Shown: positions 7,256 to 16,140 of the stretch, in pieces
How the letters are laid out: each line of letters starts with the position of its first letter
How positions within the stretch are numbered: position 1 is the stretch's first letter
DNA from: DSXH01 sp964532065
GTDB lineage: Bacteria > Bacteroidota > Ignavibacteria > Ignavibacteriales > Melioribacteraceae
Length of the DNA stretch: 17,355 nt
Reading direction: 5' to 3'
Assembly: GCA_964532065.1 (NCBI GenBank)
Contig: CAZHHG010000062.1
Span: 1 to 17,355, forward strand
Notes under the pieces: model-generated
Database searches by the model: none
What the model was told of the DNA's origin: nothing
What the model saw: only the letters and a program-made list of their open reading frames with translations
Position numbers and translations under genes: made by a program

Positions 7256-8449
7256 TTATTTCCATTCCCTGGAGATCTGTTCTATCCGGGCCCATGCTCT
7301 CATAAAATTGCCGCCGCAGATCTTTTTAATATCCTCTTCCGAATAACCTGCTTTCAGCAATTCATAAATAAGATTCGGAAACTGCGATACGTCTTTTAAT
7401 CCGTAAGGAAAAGAATCTCCGGCACCGTCAAAGTCGGAACCGAGGCCTACATGATCGATCCCAACCAGTTTCACAACATGATCGATATGTTTTACAACAT
7501 CTTTAACATCGGCATATCCGACCGGATTATTCTTCCAGTACTGACTTGAGAATTCCGATGCGCGCGGGTCGTTAGCCGGTATGTTATTAGCTTTCAAGTA
7601 AGCAGAAATTGCCCCTCTATTCTTTGCCTCCCGGTCCCTTATTTCCTGACTGATAAAATTTGATACAAAAGCAATCTGTATCACCCCGCCATTTTTAGCA
7701 AGGGCTTTAATCATATCATCGCTCATATTTCTTTCCCAGCCGGGAGTAAAAAACCTGCAAGATGAATGAGTCGCTACAACAGGAGCTTTTGTAATTTCAA
7801 TTACCTGGTAAAAGGCATCGTCTGTAATGTGCGAAACATCGATTATCATCCCGATTCTATTCATCTCCTTTATCAATTCCCTGCCGAATGGGCTTAGCCC
7901 TTTCCATTTTCTTTCAGGATCGTAGGACGAATCGCATATATGGTTGCTTTTAGAGTGTGCAAGTGTAATATACCTGATTCCCCTTTCGTAAAAGTAAGTG
8001 AGATTTTTTAGATCTCCTTCAATAGGAGCACCGTTCTCCATTCCCATCGGGAGTGACATTTTCCCGTCTTTGAAATTCTTATAGACATCGCCAGTACTTT
8101 TTGCGTAAGCGAATTTATCCGGATCAGCTTTAATTATTCTTTCAACAATATTTATCACTGAATCGGCTTCATCTTTGGCATTATTGTTCTCGAAGCGAGG
8201 AGAAACAAAGATCGACATAAATGGAACATCGAGTCCGCCGGCTTTGGCGCGGGGATAATCGAAATCGCCGCCGGTTCTTTCAGTAATATCCTCCCAGTTA
8301 TTCTGCAGCCGTCCTGGAAGGTCTATATGGCTGTCCAAAATTATGATTTCCTTGGAAAGACGGTCTGCCAATTTCCGTAATTCGTCACCGGAACCATTTG
8401 CGAATAATAATGTTGATGCAATCATTAGGTTTACCAGAAAAGTTTTCAT
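7256..8449 (-). CDS. Exported membrane-dipeptidase family (M19) peptidase
   Basis: Zinc dipeptidase of the renal dipeptidase family, which hydrolyses dipeptides. A short Sec-type signal peptide occupies about residues 1-19 (MKTF, hydrophobic core, ANGS), with no lipobox Cys, so it is probably periplasmic. Zinc ligands are all present: His 41 and Asp 43 in DSHIDLP, Glu 138 in MGMENG, His 207 in DVSHI and His 228 in ATHSSC. VGLGSDFDGAG follows near the C-terminus. At 397 residues it is full length for the bacterial group. ATG 8449 has AAGG about 9-10 bases upstream. It is the last gene of a minus-strand row that also holds an M24 peptidase-like protein and a POT-like transporter, so a role in using peptides or dipeptides is the natural reading. 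The substrate cannot be told from sequence. Confidence 0.93.
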   Translation of the reverse strand: MKTFLVNLMIASTLLFANGSGDELRKLADRLSKEIIILDSHIDLPGRLQNNWEDITERTGGDFDYPRAKAGGLDVPFMSIFVSPRFENNNAKDEADSVINIVERIIKADPDKFAYAKSTGDVYKNFKDGKMSLPMGMENGAPIEGDLKNLTYFYERGIRYITLAHSKSNHICDSSYDPERKWKGLSPFGRELIKEMNRIGMIIDVSHITDDAFYQVIEITKAPVVATHSSCRFFTPGWERNMSDDMIKALAKNGGVIQIAFVSNFISQEIRDREAKNRGAISAYLKANNIPANDPRASEFSSQYWKNNPVGYADVKDVVKHIDHVVKLVGIDHVGLGSDFDGAGDSFPYGLKDVSQFPNLIYELLKAGYSEEDIKKICGGNFMRAWARIEQISREWK

Positions 8450-8482
8450 TTACAATTGCCTTTTACTTTTTTGAAACTCATG

Positions 8483-9709
8483 TTAAAAAATAATATTAAA
8501 CCAGATAATTCCAAATAGAAGTGAAATAACTGTTATAATTATTCCGGATTTCAGATATTCAACAAATGAGAGTTTGATGAAATGTTTTTTTGCCGATTCC
8601 GCGACAATAAGATTAGCAACCGAGCCGATGAGTGTAAGATTTCCAGCAAACGTTGTTGCCATTCCGAGTATTAACCAGGCCTGGTCCGGATTAGCAAGCT
8701 GGGGAATAATAGTCCTGTAGAGGAGCACTGCCGGAACATTTGAAACGATATTACTCAGCAAGGCCGAAGAGATTGAAAAAGAGGCAATCCCTTCGGTAAT
8801 ATATGGCTGAAGAGTTAAGGCGAGGTACCTGCCGAACCCTGCTGTTTCAATCGATTTTGTTACAACAAATAATGCGGAGAAAAAGACCAGCAAAGACCAG
8901 TCGATTTCCTGGAATACTCTTTCGGGTTTAAGGCGCCTTGTAATAAGTAAAAGAGCGGCGCCGCCGAATGCTGCAAGTGTTACAGGAACTCCCGAAAAAA
9001 ACGCCGAGATCATCAAAATTGACGCGATAATACTCTTAATCAGCAAAGGTTTATATGGTTTTACCTTTTCCAGTTCAACTTTTTCGAAACGGATTTTCCC
9101 GAATTCCTTTTTATAAATGACAATTATTACAAGCCATACAATAAACAAACCGGCGAGAGAAGGCGGAGTCTGATACAAAGCATAAGTCGAAAAGGAGATT
9201 CCGGACGAGACCCCGATTATCATATTCTGCGGGTTACCGATTATGGTTGCAGATGACCCGATATTAGCAGCAGCTGCCAGACCGATAAGATAAGGAACCG
9301 GATTCCTTTTAAGAGCAAGTGTAACTTCAATTACTAGCGGGGTGAATATTATCACAATTGTATCGTTCAGGAAAAAAGCCGAAAGAATGCCTGATGAAAA
9401 AATAATCAGCGCTAAAAGCTGATTCGGTGTTTTAGCGAAAGAAATAATTTTCGACGAGACTAATTTGAAGAAGCCGCATATCCTGAGGTTGCCGTTTATA
9501 ATCATCATTGAAAAAAGGAGCAGAATAGTATTGAGATCAATAGAATCGTAAGCCTGTTCAAGAGAAATTGAACCGATAAAAATTAGAATGACTGAACCTA
9601 CCAGAGCAATAGTTGCGCGGTTCATACGGAAAGCCGGATAACTCCCTACAGCAATTCCGTAGAGGGTAAAAGCAATAACAAACAGAGACAAGTAATGGAA
9701 AAGATTCAT
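8483..9709 (-). CDS. ArsB/NhaD-type ion transporter (inner membrane permease)
   Basis: A 408-residue, very hydrophobic protein with about 10-11 membrane segments, of the ion transporter superfamily that includes ArsB, NhaD, CitM and YbiR-like anion permeases. The two-fold repeat is visible: re-entrant-loop-like motifs FFLNDTIVIIFTPL with ATIIGNPQNMIIG in the first half, and LLSNIVSNVPAVLLY with NLTLIGSVANLIVAE in the second. A basic cytoplasmic stretch (YKKEFGKIRFEKVELEKVK) joins the halves. Substrate is not readable; no arsR or arsC is nearby, so arsenite export is not favoured. ATG 9709 is preceded by an A-rich leader without a clear Shine-Dalgarno. The gene begins 33 bases before the dipeptidase gene and 48 bases after the M24 gene. 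Confidence 0.88.
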   Translation of the reverse strand: MNLFHYLSLFVIAFTLYGIAVGSYPAFRMNRATIALVGSVILIFIGSISLEQAYDSIDLNTILLLFSMMIINGNLRICGFFKLVSSKIISFAKTPNQLLALIIFSSGILSAFFLNDTIVIIFTPLVIEVTLALKRNPVPYLIGLAAAANIGSSATIIGNPQNMIIGVSSGISFSTYALYQTPPSLAGLFIVWLVIIVIYKKEFGKIRFEKVELEKVKPYKPLLIKSIIASILMISAFFSGVPVTLAAFGGAALLLITRRLKPERVFQEIDWSLLVFFSALFVVTKSIETAGFGRYLALTLQPYITEGIASFSISSALLSNIVSNVPAVLLYRTIIPQLANPDQAWLILGMATTFAGNLTLIGSVANLIVAESAKKHFIKLSFVEYLKSGIIITVISLLFGIIWFNIIF

Positions 9710-9726
9710 ATTACTTTTTTTATGGC

Positions 9727-9751
9727 GGCAGCCGGGATAAGACCGGCTGCC
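9727..9751. repeat. GC-rich hairpin between the M24 and transporter genes
   Basis: A perfect 9-base inverted repeat GGCAGCCGG / CCGGCTGCC with a 7-base loop starts 6 bases after the M24 stop. On the plus strand the right arm is followed by a T-rich run (TTAAAATTATTTTTTT). On the minus strand, where the genes are read, it is followed by CGCCATAAAAAAAG. It therefore looks like an intrinsic terminator only for antisense transcripts. For the operon it may instead be an intercistronic stabiliser or a partial terminator. Confidence 0.6.
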
Positions 9752-9757
9752 TTAAAA

Positions 9758-11104
9758 TTATTTTTTTGAGGGGATTAAAATCAATTCCTCCTGAGGAGGG
9801 ATCAAATACTCGGCTCCTGTTTCAGTTACGACTGCCATTTCCTCAACAGAGAATGTTTTAGTTTCCTTTTTATTTTCATCCAGATACCAGCAGAAAAATC
9901 CGTCGTATGCGAAGACCTGACCTGGTTTCAGTTTAAGAGCGGCGCTACCCATTGGTTTATCTCCTCTTTGAGCACCGCTGAGAGAAGGGCCGATATCATG
10001 CGCAACGTAACCAACCGGATGGCCAGTCCCCCACATAACCGGCAGAGAACCCTGCTTATTCATCCAGTCCCGCTGGGCTTTATCCACATAGAAACCTTCG
10101 ATACCGGGTTTCATAGTTTCGAGGACTATTCTGCTTCCACGTTTTGCGTTTTCCCATTTCTGCAAAATATCCTTTGGTGCTTCTTTTTCACCCGGTTTTA
10201 AAACATAAGCGAACCTCTGAATATCAGAGACCCATATATCATAAACTTTAATACCGTGGTCAGTCTGAATTACATCACCGGGCTGGATTATTTTATCAGT
10301 AGCGTGTGAGTGACCTCTGTCGATACCCGAATTCACATTAGGATTCTGATCAGCCTGCCAGGCATCCCCGACACCGAATTCCCTCATTCTCTTCTTAATA
10401 TATTTGGCAACATCAGAATCTTTCGTTTTGCCGGGAATAATAGTTTTATAGGCCTCGATCTGGATCTGCTCTGTAAGAACAGCGGCCTGTCTCATAATTT
10501 CTACTTCGGCCGGAAGTTTAATAGAAAGCCAGTTTGTAACAATCGGATCCGACGAAACCAGTTTAGCGTTTATTTCGGGTCCCAATTCCTTTTCCATTTC
10601 AATCCGCTGTGTATAGGAAAGTCCGTCGGATATATTTCTAGGTGAACTATTAATTCCGATTTTTTCAGGATTATTTTCTTCAATCAGTTTTTTAACTTCC
10701 AGCCATACACTTGAGCCGCGTTCTATATCGACCACACGGTCATGAAGGCCTACATCTTTAAGGGCCATCGCTTCCCCGGCCGGGGAAATTGCGATGGAAG
10801 TAACTTTATCATCTTTAAAGAAGAATAAAAAAGCAGCCGTACCGCCGGCATTTTCACCGCCCACATGAATGGCAAGAGGATCATTATCATTTTCCCGGCA
10901 GATGATTAGCCATGAATCGATTCCGGCTTCTTTCATTGCTGCGGGCAGAAGCTTCTCAATTCTTTCTTTCCGTATTGACGGCCACGGACTATTAGTATGA
11001 TCAAAATTAAATTGTTTCACCTGTCCCTCAATTATTGTAGAAAGGAGTAAAAGAAAAATCATATTAACGGTAAAGTGCCGCAAGATTAACGAACTCAATT
11101 TCAT
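9758..11104 (-). CDS. Exported M24-family (Xaa-Pro aminopeptidase-like) protein
   Basis: M24 'pita-bread' metallopeptidases remove N-terminal residues, often before proline. With the start at 11104 it has 448 residues. Residues 1-28 are a signal peptide (MKLSSLILRH, hydrophobic core, EGQ), about 45-190 the creatinase-type N-terminal domain, and about 200-440 the catalytic domain. Expected metal ligands: Asp 282 (QTDHG), Asp 294 (VSDIQRF), His 362 (GTGHPVGY) and Glu 421 (SVEEMAVV). The fourth ligand, usually Glu in an EPG-like motif, is replaced by FAYDGFF with Asp 401. The start is ATG 11104, not the codon at 11179 inside the MFS gene, because GAGG sits 6 bases upstream of 11104, the signal peptide begins there, and only one base separates it from the MFS stop. 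It sits with a peptide-type transporter and a dipeptidase. Confidence 0.87.
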   Translation of the reverse strand: MKLSSLILRHFTVNMIFLLLLSTIIEGQVKQFNFDHTNSPWPSIRKERIEKLLPAAMKEAGIDSWLIICRENDNDPLAIHVGGENAGGTAAFLFFFKDDKVTSIAISPAGEAMALKDVGLHDRVVDIERGSSVWLEVKKLIEENNPEKIGINSSPRNISDGLSYTQRIEMEKELGPEINAKLVSSDPIVTNWLSIKLPAEVEIMRQAAVLTEQIQIEAYKTIIPGKTKDSDVAKYIKKRMREFGVGDAWQADQNPNVNSGIDRGHSHATDKIIQPGDVIQTDHGIKVYDIWVSDIQRFAYVLKPGEKEAPKDILQKWENAKRGSRIVLETMKPGIEGFYVDKAQRDWMNKQGSLPVMWGTGHPVGYVAHDIGPSLSGAQRGDKPMGSAALKLKPGQVFAYDGFFCWYLDENKKETKTFSVEEMAVVTETGAEYLIPPQEELILIPSKK

Positions 11105-11105
11105 T

Positions 11106-12671
11106 TTATACCTCATGTTTGGTTTTAAATCCTTTGACCATCCACTTCCTTGCGAGAAGAAGGCTAATAGGTGTAACAACAGCGATAAAACCGTAAATCA
11201 ACCACATGAATTCTGTATTCATCTCAGATGGAGGAGTATCTGCCGGGCAATACTGCATTAGGAACCAGCCGGAATAAAGACTCGTAACAACTTTTGTAAG
11301 GAACCAGGGGAACTGTCCGATTCCCATATAAATTCCCGTCATATTTTTAGGTGCAATTTCAGCAACCCATTGAAGGAATCTCGGCTGCCACATTGCCTCG
11401 CCGATAGTCATAATAATCAGGTAAGCGAGCAATGTTACCATACCGGGACCCAGAGCCAGAATAAAAGTTGGCGATGCCATTACGAATGTACCGATAATCA
11501 TCATCGTATAGGCATTCTTTTTTGAAGTCAATGCCGCAATCATAGGCGTGAGTACAAAAATTAAGATCGGATTGAGGTTAACAAAGAACTCAAAATTATT
11601 TTGGACAAAACCATCGAAAGCACGGCTGGTATAAAGCGGAATGGTGAGCCAGTTATGAGCGAAGAGGGTTTGCACAGGTATAAGTATAAAGATAAAAAAG
11701 AGAAATCGTTTATCCTTAAGCGGAAAGTTTTTAAGATAGAACTTAAGTTTTTCCTTTGCGGACATTTTGGAAAGTTCGTCCTCGTTCTCTTTCTGGTTTT
11801 CATTTTTATCTTTCGAAGCAATTTCGATAGCACTCGCAACTGCTTTTTTCGTCATAATAAAATAGACAACAGCAATTCCCGCAACCGTAAGAGCAGCGTA
11901 GACCCAGAAAACACCAAGAATACCTGCCTCCCTTCTTACAGGCGGCGAAATAAGTCCAGGCAGATAACCGCCAAGGTTCATAAGTGCGTAAAGCATAGCG
12001 TATCCCATTGCGGCAGTATTTTCATTTGTAAATTTTTTAACTGCAGCATATGCTGCCGGCTGATACATTCCATATCCGATTACAATACCGAGTATTCCAA
12101 TCATCGCATAAATATGACCCGAGCCCCAGAGCCCCGGTGTTCCCAGATGCGGTGCAGTAGAAAGGAAGATTCTTCCTACGAGCATGAAAGACAAAGCATA
12201 AAGGAGTGCTTTACGTACGCCGACCAGATCGACTGTGGCACCAAGGAAGAGCATGCTTAGCGTAATTCCGGCGGTTAGAACTCCAACCATATTACCGGCA
12301 CGGATATCATCGAGCTGTATAAATTCGTTAAAGTAGATGGCAAGCAGTCCAACTACTCCGAAATAGGTAAGTCCTTCCAGTATATAAGAGAAATTAAGAC
12401 CGAGGAGAGCTCGTGATGTATGAGCGAGATCGATAAACGGCTGAGTTACCTCCCAGATTATATTTGTAAAGGTGTCCTTTTCATCCCGATCAATATTGTT
12501 CTTTTTAAAAATCAGGAGAACCAGAATAAGTGCGACGGGGGGAAGAACAAGAGCAACGATGAACATCAGTTTTGCATTAAATCCTTTTCTTATCGCCAGC
12601 CGGGTGCCTCCAAGTAAAAGAACGAAATAAATTATTAATCCGATACCAATGATTGATACAAGTAGATCCAT
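11106..12671 (-). CDS. MFS transporter, POT/peptide-transporter-like
   Basis: A 521-residue membrane protein. Two N-terminal hydrophobic segments (about 4-20 and 34-54) and a basic/acidic linker precede an MFS core with about 12 segments. MFS motif A is visible as GATVDLVGVRK at 144-154. The core opening (FSYILEGLTYFGVVGLLAIYF, 94-114) and MLYALMNLGGYLPGLI resemble proton-coupled oligopeptide transporters, but the ExxER motif typical of that family is missing. A long charged loop (about 275-320) separates the two six-helix halves. ATG 12671 has AGGTGA about 5 bases upstream. The gene ends one base before an exported aminopeptidase-like protein and shares a row with an M19 dipeptidase, which supports, but does not prove, peptide uptake. 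Specificity is uncertain. Confidence 0.82.
   Translation of the reverse strand: MDLLVSIIGIGLIIYFVLLLGGTRLAIRKGFNAKLMFIVALVLPPVALILVLLIFKKNNIDRDEKDTFTNIIWEVTQPFIDLAHTSRALLGLNFSYILEGLTYFGVVGLLAIYFNEFIQLDDIRAGNMVGVLTAGITLSMLFLGATVDLVGVRKALLYALSFMLVGRIFLSTAPHLGTPGLWGSGHIYAMIGILGIVIGYGMYQPAAYAAVKKFTNENTAAMGYAMLYALMNLGGYLPGLISPPVRREAGILGVFWVYAALTVAGIAVVYFIMTKKAVASAIEIASKDKNENQKENEDELSKMSAKEKLKFYLKNFPLKDKRFLFFIFILIPVQTLFAHNWLTIPLYTSRAFDGFVQNNFEFFVNLNPILIFVLTPMIAALTSKKNAYTMMIIGTFVMASPTFILALGPGMVTLLAYLIIMTIGEAMWQPRFLQWVAEIAPKNMTGIYMGIGQFPWFLTKVVTSLYSGWFLMQYCPADTPPSEMNTEFMWLIYGFIAVVTPISLLLARKWMVKGFKTKHEV
11111..11114 (-). promoter_or_regulatory. Ribosome binding site that fixes the M24 start
   Basis: GAGG (11114-11111, minus strand) is 6 bases before ATG 11104 and lies in the last codons of the MFS gene. 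It overlaps an upstream in-frame ATG (11116), which it therefore cannot serve. Confidence 0.65.
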
Positions 12672-12689
12672 AAATCACCTGTTTAGTTT

Positions 12690-13706
12690 TTAGATTATAT
12701 TCACTTCACTTATGAGTTCAATTCCGAAATTTGATTTTACATCGGTCATAATCTTTTCTACGAAGTTCATGATCTCCAAACCAGTGGCGCCGCCGTAATT
12801 AACAATAATCAATGCCTGTTTATCATACGAGCCAACATTTCCGGATCTTTTCCCTTTATACCCGCATTTTTCTATAAGCCATCCGGCCGATATCTTGTAA
12901 ACCGACTCATTCACTTTAAAGGCAGTAATATCAGGATGTTTTTTTAACAATGAATCATAAAGCTCATAACTAACCTCGGGATTTTTGAAAAAACTACCGG
13001 CATTACCGGTTACAAGAGGGTCGGGCAATCTGCTTTCTCTAATTTTTCTAACCGTATCGCGCACCATTCTTAACGTTATATCATTTTCAGGAATATTCTT
13101 TAATTCTTCGTCCAATGATTTGTAAGACAGATTCAGTTTTTTCTGTTTCGATAATCGAAAAGCTACTCTGGTAATGATCGATTTATTTTTCAATTGGTTT
13201 TTAAATATGCTGTCCCTGTATCCGAACCGGCAATCAGAATTGTATAATATTCCGAGAGAACGGGTTTCCAGATTAAAGTATTCGAGGTAATAGAATAGGT
13301 CTTTCAGTTCAACACCGTAAGCACCGATATTTTGAATCGGAGCGGCGCCAACGGTTCCAGGTATTAATGTGAGATTTTCAAGTCCGTAATATTCGTTAGC
13401 GACGGTAAATTCAACAAGGTCGTCCCACAATTCGCCGCCGGAAGATTCAACGATTATTTCATCCGGACTCTCATCGATTATTTTTATTCCTTTGACGGAA
13501 TATTTGAGGATGGTTCCTTCAAAATTACCTTTAAACAGCAGATTACTACCGCCGCCAATAACAAGGAACTGGTCCGGAGAGAAGTATGGGGATTCCATGA
13601 ACGGTAATAACTGATCGAGGTGATCAATTTCAATAAAATATCTCGCGAAAATATCGAGTCCGAAGGTGTTAAGTTTTTTAAGCGGGTAGTTTTCGCGAAT
13701 ATTCAT
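12690..13706 (-). CDS. murB: UDP-N-acetylenolpyruvoylglucosamine reductase (type I)
   Basis: NADPH-dependent flavoenzyme that makes UDP-N-acetylmuramic acid, the second committed step of peptidoglycan synthesis, in the cytoplasm. The 338 residues match E. coli-type MurB. Visible are NTFGLDIFA at 13-21, the FAD motif GGGSNLLF at 51-58, PGTVGAAPIQNIGAYG at 116-131, CRFGYRDSIFK at 159-169 with the active-site Arg 164 (the type I loop), GNAGSFFKNP at 234-243 with the catalytic Ser 238, SAGWLIEKCGYKG and the C-terminal catalytic Glu 334 (SEVNII). ATG 13706 lies 37 bases after the comEC stop with only a weak ribosome binding site. The MFS gene follows 18 bases later. No other mur genes are in the window. 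Confidence 0.97.
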   Translation of the reverse strand: MNIRENYPLKKLNTFGLDIFARYFIEIDHLDQLLPFMESPYFSPDQFLVIGGGSNLLFKGNFEGTILKYSVKGIKIIDESPDEIIVESSGGELWDDLVEFTVANEYYGLENLTLIPGTVGAAPIQNIGAYGVELKDLFYYLEYFNLETRSLGILYNSDCRFGYRDSIFKNQLKNKSIITRVAFRLSKQKKLNLSYKSLDEELKNIPENDITLRMVRDTVRKIRESRLPDPLVTGNAGSFFKNPEVSYELYDSLLKKHPDITAFKVNESVYKISAGWLIEKCGYKGKRSGNVGSYDKQALIIVNYGGATGLEIMNFVEKIMTDVKSNFGIELISEVNII

Positions 13707-13743
13707 TTAGCCACAAGATTTTCATTCAAAATATAAAGCCGAG

Positions 13744-16140
13744 TTATTCCTTTTTCCAATTAATATTTTTGATCCTGTATCCGTCGGACTGGAATAAGAT
13801 TCCGCCCGAAAGGTCAGTCCTATGAATTTCGATCCTCCTCTTATTAAGCCGTTCGATGATTTCCGGGCTCGGATGCCTGAATTTATTCATAATACCTGCA
13901 GAAATAAGAGCATAATCCGGTTTAACAGCGTCTAGAAATTTTTCACCGGAACTTGTTTTGCTGCCATGGTGCCCTGCTTTTAGAACATCTGATTTCAGAA
14001 AACCGGCATAATAGTGAATATAGAAATTCTCCGCTTTGATACCCGCGTCCCCAGTAAATAAAAATGAGGTTTTTCCGTAGACAATTTTAAATACACCGCT
14101 TTTGTCATTCATACTCAGATTCTTAAAATCAAACCGGATTGTATCGTTGAGAATGTACATTCTAACATTACCTATACTGATAATATTTTTTGCAAAGTAA
14201 TTGACAGGAACCCGATGAGTCTTTATCACCTCTTCAATCTCTATATCCCCCGGTTCAGAGAAATCCGGAACCGGTTTACAGATTTGCGAGATCCGGTTAT
14301 TTTTTATAAGTGATATATACCCGCGATAATGATCGGCATCGGCATGTGTAATAAATCCGTAATCGATTTTACCAATTCCGAAATGGTCGAGCAAAGGGAT
14401 TATTACTCTGCTCCCGTTATCGAAAGTTTCCGTTGCGTCACCACCGTCGATCAAAGCCGTTCTACCGTTCGGGAATTTAATAAGGATAGCATCACCCTGG
14501 CCGATATCGATTACATAAAGAGAGAGGATATTATCCTTCAGCAATTCCCTGTTATCAAGACTGAATCCCATTATCACAATCAGGATTGACAGGACTGCCA
14601 CAATTATTCTGGACCTGATTGAGACAAGATACTTCCAGGTTAAGAAGATACTTGTTACAATTCCATAAAATAAAAGTGAATCGATAAGCGAGAACTGTCG
14701 AATAAAAATGAACGAGTAATTTTCGTTTCCGAAAAAACGGACAATAGAAAAAAGTATGAAGGAAAGTAATTCGTTTGCTGAACCGGATATCATTCCCAGT
14801 ATAGACAATATGGAGCCCGTAAAAATTGTAAAAATTCCAAGTCCAACTATAAGTCCGATCATCGGTATAACAATAAAGTTAGCGAACAAAGCGATTACCG
14901 ACAATTTATGAAAATAGAAGAGTGTAAAAGGAAGTGTCCCGATTTGCGCAGCAAATGAAACAGCACAAAAGAGAAGAATATATCTTGCCGCAGCGGATTT
15001 AATTTTCATCTTTGCAATCCGCGAAGCGATAGGCGGATAAAGAAGAACGATAGACAAAACAGCGGAGAAAGAGAGCTGGAAACCGGGTGAAAAGATTTCA
15101 GAAGGATAGAGAAGCAGAATAATGAGAGCCGCTAAAGAAAGCGAATTGATACTGTTGTAATTCCTTCCTGTTAAAGGAGAGGCAATCATTACAAGAGCCA
15201 TAATAGTTGCACGGACTACACTTGTGGGATAATTAGTTATGACCATAAAAAATAGAAGGCCCAGTATTGTAAATCCATAGCGGATATAGGGATTGAAACG
15301 CTTGAATATTACAACAAAAATGAGAACAACAAAACCTACGTGCAAACCCGAGACTGCAAGAACATGCACCACACCTGAATTTATAAATTCCGTTCTGATA
15401 TCGTAATCGATCATACTTCTGTCGGCAAGGAGAAGTCCGCGCAGTAGAGCTGTAGTGGAATTATTATGATACTTAGTAATTAATCCGTCGATGCTTTTCC
15501 GTATTTCAAGCGGAATATTTTTAAGGGCAGATGATTCTTGCGACAGTATAGAAATATCGCCGGTTTTATAGACGTTTATAAGGCCGTGGATACCTTTTTG
15601 AGCAAGAGCTGATTCATAATCGAACTCACCGGGATTCCTCTGATTCCTGGCGCGGCTGAGTGTACCTTTAACAGCTAGCCGGTTACCGATTTGAACAGAC
15701 GAATAGAATTTTTCCAGATTCCTCATGGAGTCTTTTACGGAACAGATCAGATTAATACATCCTACAGCTGTCCGCTCATTCAGCTTAACAGAATCTGTTT
15801 CTATCTGGAAAACAACTTTATCCTTCCGGATCAGATTTACATCTGTGACAGACCCGAAGATCAGAGCGTTTTTATTTACGGGCAAATCAAACGGATATGC
15901 TACATTAACATTTTTATGAAGTGAATAATGGATCATACCGTAGAGAATTACGGAAATACAAATCAGGGATAAATTGAGAAACGATTCCTTTCTGCTCGAC
16001 ATGAAATAGAAGAATAACATTAATACAAGAGAAGCGAGAAAGGATATTAAAAGTGGTATTAGCAGGATACTAAGAACTGATTGTAAAACAATGCCGCAGA
16101 TAAAAAGGAGAACAAATTTTATAAGCGGATAATCATTCAA
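13744..16140 (-). CDS. comEC: ComEC/Rec2 DNA internalisation channel with metallo-beta-lactamase domain
   Basis: Inner-membrane channel that takes single-stranded DNA into the cytoplasm during natural transformation. The 798 residues show all three expected parts: an N-terminal pair of membrane segments plus an OB-like DUF4131 region (about 1-190); the competence domain with many membrane segments, including the signature HVLAVSGLHVG near residue 256; and a C-terminal metallo-beta-lactamase-type domain with IDIGQGDA near 542, THADADH near 597, FTGDAG and GHHGSKTSSG near 722. It appears intact. The start is TTG at 16140: an in-frame TGA is directly upstream and no in-frame ATG follows near by; GGAG lies about 10 bases before. 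It overlaps the stop of the upstream metalloenzyme gene (TTGA), so translation is coupled. Confidence 0.95.
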   Translation of the reverse strand: MNDYPLIKFVLLFICGIVLQSVLSILLIPLLISFLASLVLMLFFYFMSSRKESFLNLSLICISVILYGMIHYSLHKNVNVAYPFDLPVNKNALIFGSVTDVNLIRKDKVVFQIETDSVKLNERTAVGCINLICSVKDSMRNLEKFYSSVQIGNRLAVKGTLSRARNQRNPGEFDYESALAQKGIHGLINVYKTGDISILSQESSALKNIPLEIRKSIDGLITKYHNNSTTALLRGLLLADRSMIDYDIRTEFINSGVVHVLAVSGLHVGFVVLIFVVIFKRFNPYIRYGFTILGLLFFMVITNYPTSVVRATIMALVMIASPLTGRNYNSINSLSLAALIILLLYPSEIFSPGFQLSFSAVLSIVLLYPPIASRIAKMKIKSAAARYILLFCAVSFAAQIGTLPFTLFYFHKLSVIALFANFIVIPMIGLIVGLGIFTIFTGSILSILGMISGSANELLSFILFSIVRFFGNENYSFIFIRQFSLIDSLLFYGIVTSIFLTWKYLVSIRSRIIVAVLSILIVIMGFSLDNRELLKDNILSLYVIDIGQGDAILIKFPNGRTALIDGGDATETFDNGSRVIIPLLDHFGIGKIDYGFITHADADHYRGYISLIKNNRISQICKPVPDFSEPGDIEIEEVIKTHRVPVNYFAKNIISIGNVRMYILNDTIRFDFKNLSMNDKSGVFKIVYGKTSFLFTGDAGIKAENFYIHYYAGFLKSDVLKAGHHGSKTSSGEKFLDAVKPDYALISAGIMNKFRHPSPEIIERLNKRRIEIHRTDLSGGILFQSDGYRIKNINWKKE

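Noticed and set aside
8483..9709. Arsenite efflux pump ArsB
   Set aside because: The superfamily fits but no arsR, arsC or arsA is nearby, and substrate cannot be read from sequence, so only the broad family is called.
11105..11179. M24 start at 11179, giving a 25-residue N-terminal extension
   Set aside because: It would lie within the MFS coding region and hide the signal peptide; the ATG at 11104 has a proper ribosome binding site.
11601..12260. 219-codon plus-strand open frame
   Set aside because: It is fully antisense to the MFS gene, has low-complexity basic and aromatic composition and matches no family; it is a shadow of the real gene.
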